DNA of 5,089 bases, taken from the NCBI GenBank assembly GCA_030043155.1, contig JASHYE010000329.1, positions 1 to 5,089 on the forward strand, written 5' to 3'. The stretch is from Candidatus Acidiferrales bacterium. GTDB taxonomy: Bacteria; Acidobacteriota; Terriglobia; Acidoferrales; UBA7541. Each line of letters opens with the position of its first letter. The stretch's first letter is position 1. Position numbers and translations under genes: made by a program. A model generated the notes under the pieces. That model did no database searches. It was given only the letters and a program-made list of their open reading frames with translations, and was not told the origin of the DNA. Shown here one piece after another: positions 1 to 5,089 of this stretch.

Positions 1-2685
1 CTACTCGTAGCGGAGGGCCACCATAGGATCGACGCGAGTCGCGCGGCGAGCGGGCACGAAACTGGCAAGCAGCGCAATCGAGGCCAGTAAGAGAGAGGCC
101 GTTAAATAAGTGAGCGGGTCGAGCGGCGCAATCCCAAACAGGAAATTTCCGACGAGCCTCCCGAGCGCCGCAGCTGCCACGATTCCGACTAGAACGCCGA
201 TTCCGACAATCACCAGTCCCTGGCTCAAAATCATTTTCAAGATTTGCCGCGACTGAGCTCCAAGAGCCATGCGAATACCGATCTCATGCGTACGCTGGCC
301 TGCGGAATAAGAAATCACTCCGTAAACACCAACGACAGCGAGAGCAAAACCAATCAAACCCAGAGCGCCGGCGATAGCTGCCGCCAATTGAAAAAGAAGG
401 AAGCCGTTCGCAGTGTCGAGCGCGACGGTCATTGGCTGGACGTCGAAGACGGGAATGGCAGGTTCGATGGAATGAATCAAATTCACGACATCAGGAGCCA
501 ACGCGTCGGGAGCGCCGAATGTGCGCAACTGAAGCGTGGCCATTGGATTGTAGTCTTGCGTCAATGGGATATAAAAGAACGGTTCCTCCGGCGCGAACAT
601 AACGTCATCGCGGCTGTCCTTCGAGACGCCGACGACTTCAATGGGATGCTTAGGATCATTCGTAGTGCTGAAACGGTGGCCAATCGGATTTTGTCCATGC
701 CAGAATTGATCAACGAATTTCTGATTGACCACCGCGACGCGTGGCGAATCTTGGGTATCGGACTCCTGAATATCGCGGCCCTGAAGCAGGGGAATGCGCA
801 TGGTGGTGAAGTATCCTGAGGAAATCTGATTGTAACCTGCTCCCGGGATCTGTCCATTCGGTTGGGGCGGATAGCCCTCAATATTGAGATTAGTGAACCA
901 ATTGCTATAGGCCATGGGCACGCTGACGGCCAAACTGGCGGATTTTACTCCCGGAAGAGCGCGGGCATGCTCGAGCAAAGTCCGTTGAAATTCCAGCGTT
1001 TGATTTTTGTTGTAGCCGACTTCATGCGTGTCGATGGTGACATTGAGAAGGTGCGTGGGATCAAAGCCCAAATCACTGTGTTGAGCTTTTTCCAGGCTGC
1101 GCACAAAAAGCCCGGCGACAATCAGCAACATGAGTGAGCTACCGACTTGCGCAATGACTAGCGCGCTACGGAGGCGCTGGCGCTTGCCGGTGGAAGTGCG
1201 CCCGCTTTCGCGGAGGATATCGGTCAAATTGGCGCGAGCGGCGCGAAGCGTGGGGGCTATGCCGACGAGCACGGCCGTAAAAACTGCCGCAATGAGCGCA
1301 TACACAAAAACGCGCCAGTCAAAACGGAAATCGAAAACGGTGGGCAGTACCGTGTGCATCGAAATCGAGCCCATCCACCGGGCAGCGATGATTCCGAGGG
1401 CAATGCCGCCAAGGGCGCCAAGCACAGCGAGAAGAAGGCTTTCCGTGAGCAATTGGCGGGTCAAGCGGCCGCGCGTGGCGCCGAGCGCGGAGCGCATCGC
1501 GATTTCGTGCTGGCGGGTTGCGGCGCGCGCGAGGCATAGGTTCGCGATGTTCATGCAGGCGAGGCAGAGCAGCGCGGCAGCGAGCGTAAGAAATAATGCG
1601 CTTACCATCGGCAGCACGTTTGGGTTGGTCGAGTTAATGATCAGCGAAGCGGGTCCAAGCGGGACTGCGCTTACGGTCATCTCGTTGTGATTTTGCTCAG
1701 AAAGCCGCTGTGCGATGACGCGAAGCGCCGGCTGAGCTTGCGCGATGCTCACATCAGGTTTCAGGCGCGCGATGACATGCAAGTCGGAATCTGTTTCGTC
1801 GGTTAAGAAATTGCTTGGTGCGTCGTTGAAAGTCGGCGCCATGGCCAGGGGCATGTAACCCTGCGTGTCGATCAAATTGGAAAGGCCGTGAAAGCCTTGG
1901 GGTGTTACTCCCACGATGGTGACGGGATGCCCATTGACGGACGCTTTGCGGCCAATCACTGAGCGATCACCATTGAAGTGCGATTTCCAAAATGCATAAC
2001 TGATGACGAGAACCGGATCAGCCCCGATGACCTTTCCTTCGGACGGGAGAATCAAACGGCCCAAAGCAGGCTTGATGCCCAGAAGGGCAAAGAAATTGCC
2101 ATCCACGTAAGCAGACCACATCGGCTGACTCTTTCCGCCGAGGCTCAGGCCGTCCATCTGATAAGGCTGGCCCGCAGATATGTCGGTGAAGATACCGGAA
2201 GCCTGCTTTTGAATCTGGACGTAATCTCTGTAGGAGAAAGTGGTATTCGTGCCGGTATTTTTCCACGTGGAAAAGAGAATCGCGACTTTATCGGGTTGGT
2301 GAATGGGAAGCGGCCGGAGAAGCAGACAATCAACCAAACTGAAAATGGCGGTGTTGGCGCCAATACCAAGGGCAAGCGTGAAGACGGCGACGGCCGTGAA
2401 TCCGGGAGATTTGCGGAGCATCCGGAAGGCGAAGCGAATGTCCTGAGCGAAAGAATCCAGCAGCGGCAAGCCGCGATAATCGCGGACGGATTCTTTAATC
2501 TGATCCGCGCCGCCGAGCGCGAGATTGGCCGCACGGCGCGCTTCTTCCGGAGACATGCCGCGCTGGATGTTTTGCGCGACGAGCAAGGAGAGATGTGTTC
2601 GCAGCTCCTCATCGAGCATGTGATCGCGCTGGCTATTTTGAGATGCCGCGCGAACGCGAGCGAAAATCTGACGAAGCCAGTTCAT
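1..2685 (-). CDS. ADOP-type orphan ABC permease (duplicated MacB/FtsX permease)
   Basis: This gene encodes an 894-aa inner-membrane permease of the acidobacterial duplicated orphan permease type: two fused MacB/FtsX-like permease modules without an ATPase domain. Residues 1-90 form a soluble prefix (DEELRTHL near 25-32, MSPEEARRAA near 44-53). The first membrane helix (about 97-120) carries the family signature LGIGANTAIFSLV and is followed by LLLRPLP. A periplasmic MacB-like domain spans about 125-350, and the first FtsX domain about 360-485 with EIAMRSALGA. A second helix near 507-528 opens module two, with a periplasmic domain to about 760 and a second FtsX domain at about 765-885 with the parallel motif EIGIRMALGA. 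The C-terminus RRATRVDPMVALRYE is typical, and the TAG stop is the first triplet of the window, so the gene is complete. The ATG at 2685 is chosen because the prefix begins there and AAAAGG lies 9 bases upstream; the open frame further upstream only reads through padR out of frame. The transported substrate is unknown; MacB relatives use periplasmic movement to drive export or signalling. Confidence 0.93.
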   Translation of the reverse strand: MNWLRQIFARVRAASQNSQRDHMLDEELRTHLSLLVAQNIQRGMSPEEARRAANLALGGADQIKESVRDYRGLPLLDSFAQDIRFAFRMLRKSPGFTAVAVFTLALGIGANTAIFSLVDCLLLRPLPIHQPDKVAILFSTWKNTGTNTTFSYRDYVQIQKQASGIFTDISAGQPYQMDGLSLGGKSQPMWSAYVDGNFFALLGIKPALGRLILPSEGKVIGADPVLVISYAFWKSHFNGDRSVIGRKASVNGHPVTIVGVTPQGFHGLSNLIDTQGYMPLAMAPTFNDAPSNFLTDETDSDLHVIARLKPDVSIAQAQPALRVIAQRLSEQNHNEMTVSAVPLGPASLIINSTNPNVLPMVSALFLTLAAALLCLACMNIANLCLARAATRQHEIAMRSALGATRGRLTRQLLTESLLLAVLGALGGIALGIIAARWMGSISMHTVLPTVFDFRFDWRVFVYALIAAVFTAVLVGIAPTLRAARANLTDILRESGRTSTGKRQRLRSALVIAQVGSSLMLLIVAGLFVRSLEKAQHSDLGFDPTHLLNVTIDTHEVGYNKNQTLEFQRTLLEHARALPGVKSASLAVSVPMAYSNWFTNLNIEGYPPQPNGQIPGAGYNQISSGYFTTMRIPLLQGRDIQESDTQDSPRVAVVNQKFVDQFWHGQNPIGHRFSTTNDPKHPIEVVGVSKDSRDDVMFAPEEPFFYIPLTQDYNPMATLQLRTFGAPDALAPDVVNLIHSIEPAIPVFDVQPMTVALDTANGFLLFQLAAAIAGALGLIGFALAVVGVYGVISYSAGQRTHEIGIRMALGAQSRQILKMILSQGLVIVGIGVLVGIVAAAALGRLVGNFLFGIAPLDPLTYLTASLLLASIALLASFVPARRATRVDPMVALRYE

Positions 2686-2689
2686 CGCG

Positions 2690-3037
2690 TCACGCCTTTT
2701 GCGCGCCTGTAAGCAGTCGCGTGATGATCGATGCCATGCGCTTCCAGCTTTGAGTTTCCGCCGCAAGCTGCTTCCGGCCTGCTTTCGTGAGCGAATAGAA
2801 GCGGGCGCGGCGATTGTTTTCAGAGACGCCCCATTTCGAGCGAATCCATCCGCGCTGCTCCAAACGCACCAGCGCGGGATAGAGCGTGCCCTGATTGAGG
2901 AGCAGCACGTCGTCCGAGATTTGTTCGATGCGCCGCGCGATTCCAAATCCGTGCAGCGCGCCCAGCGTGTCCAGAGTTTTCAGGACGAGCAGATCGAGCG
3001 TGCCCTGCAGAACTTCCGTTTTGCTTCCCGTGATCAT
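2690..3037 (-). CDS. PadR family transcriptional regulator
   Basis: This gene encodes a 115-aa winged-helix repressor of the PadR family, in the short form usually found beside ADOP permeases. Residues 7-45 hold the first helices (LQGTLDLLVLKTL, then HGFGIARRIEQ). The recognition helix is at about 48-63 (NQGTLYPALVRLEQRG), and the wing follows at about 65-83, ending with RRARFYSLTKAGRKQL. Residues 92-115 form the short C-terminal helix used for dimerisation in this family. The ATG at 3037 is preferred because the family core starts a few residues later and a purine-rich AGGGCGG sits 4 bases upstream. The in-frame TTG at 3076 would lie inside the predicted promoter. The TGA stop is 4 bases before the permease ATG, which implies co-transcription and probably coupled translation. 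I infer that it represses its own operon through the paired dyads at 3046-3097. The inducer is not known. Confidence 0.93.
   Translation of the reverse strand: MITGSKTEVLQGTLDLLVLKTLDTLGALHGFGIARRIEQISDDVLLLNQGTLYPALVRLEQRGWIRSKWGVSENNRRARFYSLTKAGRKQLAAETQSWKRMASIITRLLTGAQKA
2695..2700 (-). promoter_or_regulatory. Ribosome binding site of the ADOP permease
   Basis: The minus strand reads AAAAGG here, with 9 bases before the ATG at 2685. It lies inside the last codons of padR, whose stop is at 2692-2690. This supports the permease start and suggests that ribosomes finishing padR re-initiate on the permease. Confidence 0.6.
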
Positions 3038-3045
3038 GTCACCGC

Positions 3046-3064
3046 CCTGTTGATGTTCAACAGG
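3046..3064. promoter_or_regulatory. Probable PadR operator, promoter-proximal copy
   Basis: This is a perfect inverted repeat, CCTGTTGA-TGT-TCAACAGG. It lies just downstream of the predicted -10 of the padR promoter, so it covers the expected transcription start and part of the leader up to the ribosome binding site. The core TGTTGA-N3-TCAACA recurs at 3081-3095, with centres 33 bp apart, about three helical turns. PadR dimers bind dyads of this general kind at their own promoters; assignment to this PadR is inferred from position. Confidence 0.7.
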
Positions 3065-3093
3065 ACGATATTTCAACTCATGTTGAATGTCAA
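3065..3093 (-). promoter_or_regulatory. Promoter of the padR-ADOP operon
   Basis: On the minus strand a perfect -35 TTGACA (3093-3088) is followed by a 17-bp spacer and a -10 TATCGT (3070-3065, four of six consensus bases). Transcription would start near 3058, giving a leader of about 20 bases before the padR ATG. The flanking dyads cover both the -35 and the start site, the usual layout for self-repression. Confidence 0.62.
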
Positions 3094-3095
3094 CA
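3081..3095. promoter_or_regulatory. Probable PadR operator, promoter-distal copy
   Basis: This second dyad, TGTTGA-ATG-TCAACA, has the same arms and the same 3-bp spacer as the copy at 3046-3064. It overlaps the predicted -35 hexamer at 3088-3093. A further dyad, TTCAAC-TCAT-GTTGAA at 3072-3087, shares its left arm, so the 50-bp region contains five GTTGA/TCAAC half-sites. The direct repeat TCAACAGGA (3057-3065 and 3090-3098) shows the same 33-bp period. Confidence 0.65.
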
Positions 3096-3103
3096 GGAAT
3101 TAG

Positions 3104-3144
3104 AACGTCGTCGAGCGATACTCGGGAATTCCGCGAGCGACGTT
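3104..3144. repeat. Nested imperfect dyads upstream of the methyltransferase promoter
   Basis: AACGTCG at 3104-3110 is matched by its exact complement CGACGTT at 3138-3144. Between them lies a near-palindrome, CTCGGGAATTCCGCGAG (3121-3137), symmetrical except for one base pair position in each arm, and containing the perfect core GGAATTCC. The two dyads have different centres (3124 and 3129). The right arm touches the -35 hexamer at 3143, so a regulatory role for the downstream gene is possible but unproven. Confidence 0.35.
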
Positions 3145-3171
3145 GACAGCCGCGGAATGGGCGGCTAGACT
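3143..3171 (+). promoter_or_regulatory. Sigma70-type promoter of the methyltransferase gene
   Basis: A perfect -35 TTGACA (3143-3148) is separated by exactly 17 bp from a -10 TAGACT (3166-3171, four of six consensus bases). The expected start is near 3178, leaving a leader of about 120 bases before the ATG at 3301. I saw no known riboswitch or strong terminator-like hairpin in that leader. Confidence 0.58.
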
Positions 3172-3287
3172 CCCAACACCTTTGGGTTGCGTTTCCCCCA
3201 GCGGAACCGTTCGAACCCGAGGACCCGCGAGGCGGATGCGGCTTTGCGGCACCCCACCGGAATTTACTCAGGCCTTCAAGTTAAGCG

Positions 3288-3293
3288 AAAGGA
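3288..3293 (+). promoter_or_regulatory. Ribosome binding site of the methyltransferase
   Basis: AAAGGA lies 7 bases before the ATG at 3301. It decides the start: the same frame is open upstream to a TTG at 3187, but that codon has no comparable site and the extra residues do not resemble the family. Confidence 0.7.
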
Positions 3294-3300
3294 TGCGAAA

Positions 3301-4353
3301 ATGAATCAAGATAAGGTGCATGAAATGGCGGTTCGCGTCATCGGTGATACAGGAGGTGCGTTCACGATGGCGCTGGCCTATATCGGCGATCAGCTGGGGC
3401 TGTTCAAAGCAATGGCCGGCGCGGGCCCGCTGCGGAGTCCGGCGCTGGCTGCAAAGACGCAGCTGAACGAGCGCTACGTTCGCGAATGGTTGCGCGCGAT
3501 GGTCGCGTCCGAATACATCGAGTATGACGTTAACACGGACACCTACCGCATGACCGAAGAGCAGGCTTTTGTGCTCGCCAATGAAGACAGCCCGATTTTT
3601 GTCGGCGGCGCTCTCCAGTTCACGGCGCCCTCGATCTGCAATGTCTACAAAATCGCCGAGGCGTTCAAAAAGGGCGGCGGCATACCGTATTCGGAAATTG
3701 GCGATGAAATTCCGCACGCGATTGAGAGATTGTTTCGCCCGGGATATCTGAATTTCCTGGCGAAGGACTGGCTCGGCGCGGTGCCCGGACTCGTGGCGCG
3801 ACTTGAAAAAGGCGCTGCGATTGCGGACATCGGGTGCGGCGCAGGACAATCGAGCGTCACGATGGGCAAGAGTTTCCCCAAATCGAAAGTGCTCGGCATC
3901 GATTATCATCCGCCCAGCATTGATCGCGCGCGAAAACTCGCGGCCAAGGAAGGCGTGAACAATGTCGAGTTCCTGCAGGCGGCGGCACACGAAATCCCTG
4001 CCGGTAAAAAGTTCGACCTGATTTGCAGTTTCGATTGCATTCACGACATGGTGGACCCAAAAGCGACAGTGCGAGCAATTCGTAACGCGCTGGCGGATGA
4101 TGGCGTGTACGTTTGGTCGGAGCCGAATGCAAACGCACACGCACACGAGAACCGCAATCCCGTCGGCAAAATGTTCCACGCAATCAGCCCGATGCACTGC
4201 ATGACTGTGTCGCTGGCCTACAACGGCGCGGGACTGGGGACGGTGATTGGCGAAGAAGGCGCGCGGGCGCTGGCCAAAGAAGCTGGATTTTCGCATTTCG
4301 AGAAGCTGCCGATCCAGCATCCGCTGAATCAATTTTTTGCGCTGAAAAAATGA
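3301..4353 (+). CDS. Class I SAM-dependent methyltransferase, Rv2258c-like, with N-terminal winged helix
   Basis: This gene encodes a 350-aa cytosolic protein expected to transfer a methyl group from S-adenosylmethionine. Residues about 5-95 form a winged-helix/dimerisation domain of the kind seen in O-methyltransferase-like enzymes: helical AYIGDQLGLFKAMAG (26-40), then LNERYVREWLRAMVASEYIEY (56-76). The catalytic Rossmann domain begins near 165. Motif I is ADIGCGAGQSS (175-185), and the acidic residue binding the ribose of SAM is D201 in LGIDYHPPSIDRA. Then come FDLICSFDCIHDMVDP (238-253) and the strand LADDGVYVWSEP (264-275). The C-terminal EN.NPVG stretch (near 283-289) and the final EAGFSHFEKLP...NQFFALKK fit the Rv2258c-like family, as does the overall length. 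The substrate of that family is not established, so none is assigned here. The gene is divergent from padR with its own promoter and appears monocistronic. A small-molecule methyltransferase is more likely than a DNA, RNA or protein one. Confidence 0.9.
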   Translation: MNQDKVHEMAVRVIGDTGGAFTMALAYIGDQLGLFKAMAGAGPLRSPALAAKTQLNERYVREWLRAMVASEYIEYDVNTDTYRMTEEQAFVLANEDSPIFVGGALQFTAPSICNVYKIAEAFKKGGGIPYSEIGDEIPHAIERLFRPGYLNFLAKDWLGAVPGLVARLEKGAAIADIGCGAGQSSVTMGKSFPKSKVLGIDYHPPSIDRARKLAAKEGVNNVEFLQAAAHEIPAGKKFDLICSFDCIHDMVDPKATVRAIRNALADDGVYVWSEPNANAHAHENRNPVGKMFHAISPMHCMTVSLAYNGAGLGTVIGEEGARALAKEAGFSHFEKLPIQHPLNQFFALKK

Positions 4354-4393
4354 AGCAGTGGCTAGAAGCCATCTCATAAATGCTGGTTAGGGG

Positions 4394-4413
4394 GTCGGAG
4401 CTTTGGCTCCGAC
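4394..4413. repeat. Hairpin inside the MITE-like element (8-bp stem)
   Basis: GTCGGAGC and GCTCCGAC form a perfect 8-bp stem around the loop TTTG. No T-run follows on the plus strand, so it is a poor intrinsic terminator for the methyltransferase, though it could slow polymerase or protect the 3' end of the message. Confidence 0.6.
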
Positions 4414-4433
4414 ATCAAAGGCCAAGAAAAATT

Positions 4434-4445
4434 GGGCTTTAGCCC
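4434..4445. repeat. GGGCTTTAGCCC palindrome inside the element
   Basis: GGGC and GCCC pair around the loop TTTA. Read on the minus strand it is followed by AATTTTTCTT, which gives a weak terminator-like shape in that direction. From memory, palindromes of this form recur between genes in acidobacterial genomes; that needs a genome search to confirm. Confidence 0.5.
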
Positions 4446-4496
4446 CTGAGGGAATAACTCTCTTCGGCCCATGCCTATTTATGAGATAAGGTCTAG

Positions 4497-4643
4497 TGGC
4501 AGCAAGCAAGGCGGGCCGGATTCGCGACTGGACACAGATGACAGTTTTCATGTCTGCGACATCAACGGCTACGATCTGCAAATCTGCAGGCGGGACATGA
4601 AGCCGTGAAAAGCAGCACGCATGCTATCCGGCTTGCCAAAGCC
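4497..4643. other. Intergenic region before the secreted protein, no gene seen
   Basis: I see no credible gene here and no convincing -35/-10 pair: candidates such as ATGACA at 4538 lack a -10 at suitable spacing. It contains three short dyads: ATGTC-TGC-GACAT (4550-4562), CTGCA-AATC-TGCAG (4576-4589), and GGCTT-GCCA-AAGCC (4630-4643), the last directly against the Shine-Dalgarno. The upstream promoter of the next gene is therefore unresolved. Confidence 0.4.
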
Positions 4644-4650
4644 AAAGGAG
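4644..4650 (+). promoter_or_regulatory. Ribosome binding site of the secreted protein
   Basis: AAAGGAG lies 5 bases before the ATG at 4656, a near-ideal Shine-Dalgarno. It fixes the start over the upstream in-frame candidate at 4605, which would add 17 residues ahead of a normal signal peptide. Confidence 0.8.
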
Positions 4651-4655
4651 ATTTT

Positions 4656-5087
4656 ATGAAGCGCGGCACTTTGTCTGCCTTAATCCTTGCTACAGCTCTT
4701 TCCATGTTCCTCATCTGCCCGGCGCTCGCGCGTCAGGGTACTAAAATGGACCCCAATGCCAAAACGATGACCATCGAGGGCGCGGTTCGGGACCTCGCTT
4801 GTCCCGTCCAAAATCCCTCTGGGACTGCTACCAGCTTCAGCTTGCAGTGCACCCGGGATTGCGTTAAGCATGGCTCGCCGATCATCATCCTCAGCAAGAC
4901 CGGGCTGATATATTTCCCCATCTCTGCGTACATGCCCGATTCGGACCAACGGGAAAAGATGATGCCCTTTGTCGGAAAGTACGTGCAAGCCACTGGCGCG
5001 GTATTCGAGCGAAAAGGAACTCACGCCATCGCAATCACACAAATCAAGGAACTGAAGAACGTCCACATCGACACCGACGCCCGCTGA
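4656..5087 (+). CDS. Small secreted protein of unknown function with CxxxC motif
   Basis: This gene encodes a 143-aa protein that I do not recognise as a named family. The N-terminus is a classical signal peptide: MKR, a hydrophobic stretch at about 5-22, then PALA with predicted cleavage after residue 25. C21 is not in a proper lipobox (the preceding residue is Ile), so a soluble exported protein is more likely than a lipoprotein. The mature part of about 118 residues starts with a beta-rich segment, TMTIEGAVRDLACP (37-50). It has three cysteines, C49, C65 and C69 (the last two as CTRDC), followed by KHGSPIIIL (71-79). The later segments MPFVGKYVQATGAVFERKGTHAIAITQIKEL (103-133) alternate like strands of a small barrel, so an OB-like fold is plausible. 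The cysteines and H72 could bind a metal or form a disulfide. The TGA stop is present and the gene is complete. No functional link to its neighbours is visible. Confidence 0.83.
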   Translation: MKRGTLSALILATALSMFLICPALARQGTKMDPNAKTMTIEGAVRDLACPVQNPSGTATSFSLQCTRDCVKHGSPIIILSKTGLIYFPISAYMPDSDQREKMMPFVGKYVQATGAVFERKGTHAIAITQIKELKNVHIDTDAR

Positions 5088-5089
5088 CT

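Larger units (their letters stand above)
4362..4496. mobile_element. MITE-like non-coding element with terminal inverted repeats
   Basis: The ends are 20-base inverted repeats that match at 16 positions: CTAGAAGCCATCTCATAAAT (4362-4381) and its counterpart ATTTATGAGATAAGGTCTAG (4477-4496). The inner 11 bases, ATCTCATAAAT, match perfectly. Both ends carry CTAG, which could be a 4-bp target duplication; the flanks also share the direct repeat AGTGGC (4357-4362 and 4495-4500), so the exact boundary is uncertain. The interior holds two hairpins and no credible reading frame. It begins 8 bases after the methyltransferase stop. The structure fits a miniature inverted-repeat element mobilised in trans by a transposase not present here; the family is not identified. 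An alternative is a conserved structured RNA or bidirectional terminator. Confidence 0.55.

Noticed and set aside
1978..2712. A 244-codon plus-strand frame opposite the N-terminal part of the permease, and similar ones at 244-819 and 1130-1690.
   Set aside because: Their products have no recognisable motifs or convincing ribosome sites; they are antisense shadows of the permease.
2686..2946. N-terminal extension of the permease frame to 981 aa.
   Set aside because: The extra 87 residues overlap padR out of frame and do not resemble the ADOP prefix; the ATG at 2685 has its own ribosome site.
3205..3221. GTTCGAACCC resembling the T-loop of a tRNA.
   Set aside because: The flanking bases do not form the 5-bp T stem and no acceptor, D or anticodon arms are found upstream.
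3268..4377. A 369-codon open frame on the minus strand opposite the methyltransferase.
   Set aside because: It mirrors the coding strand's codon periodicity, reads as a low-complexity Arg/His/Val-rich protein with no domain, and lies opposite a gene with clear family motifs.
4424..4445. Minus-strand hairpin plus T-run as an intrinsic terminator.
   Set aside because: The stem is only 4 bp with a 4-base loop (5 bp would leave a 2-base loop), the T-run is offset by AA, and no minus-strand gene ends here.
4387..4581. A 64-codon minus-strand frame across the MITE-like element.
   Set aside because: Much of it is a translation of the palindromic repeat; no ribosome site or domain supports it.
4713..4721. 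A lipoprotein signal at C21 of the secreted protein.
   Set aside because: The residue before the cysteine is Ile, not the small residue a lipobox needs; the PALA site at 22-25 fits signal peptidase I.
1..5089. CRISPR array, toxin-antitoxin pair, phage or defence genes.
   Set aside because: No regularly spaced repeats and no proteins of those families were seen on either strand.

Overview
The window looks like a chromosomal segment from an acidobacterium (Acidobacteriota). The main reason is a padR regulator followed four bases later by a large two-module MacB/FtsX-type permease with no ATPase, the arrangement known as an 'acidobacterial duplicated orphan permease' (ADOP). Moderately GC-rich coding sequence and an intergenic palindrome of a type I associate with acidobacterial genomes agree with this. 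Placement below phylum is not possible from the sequence alone.

Layout: (1) Minus strand, 3097 to 1: a promoter carrying two matching dyad operators, then padR (115 aa), then the ADOP permease (894 aa), which ends with TAG at the window edge. The two genes are 4 bases apart and the permease ribosome binding site lies inside the end of padR, so they form an operon that is probably repressed by its own first gene. (2) 3098-3300: a divergent intergenic region with imperfect dyads, a good sigma70-type promoter pointing right, and a roughly 120-base leader. (3) Plus strand 3301-4353: a 350-aa SAM-dependent methyltransferase of the Rv2258c-like type, with an N-terminal winged helix. (4) 4362-4496: a small non-coding element with 20-base imperfect terminal inverted repeats and internal hairpins, resembling a MITE, placed 8 bases after the methyltransferase stop. 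(5) Plus strand 4656-5087: a small secreted protein (143 aa) with a clear signal peptide, a strong Shine-Dalgarno and three cysteines after the cleavage site; its function is unknown.

The padR-ADOP pair is a functional unit. Nothing in the sequence ties the methyltransferase or the secreted protein to it, apart from the shared divergent intergenic region between padR and the methyltransferase. I do not see a clearly new multi-gene system. The observations most worth follow-up are the double operator at the padR promoter, the MITE-like element, and the cysteine-containing secreted protein.
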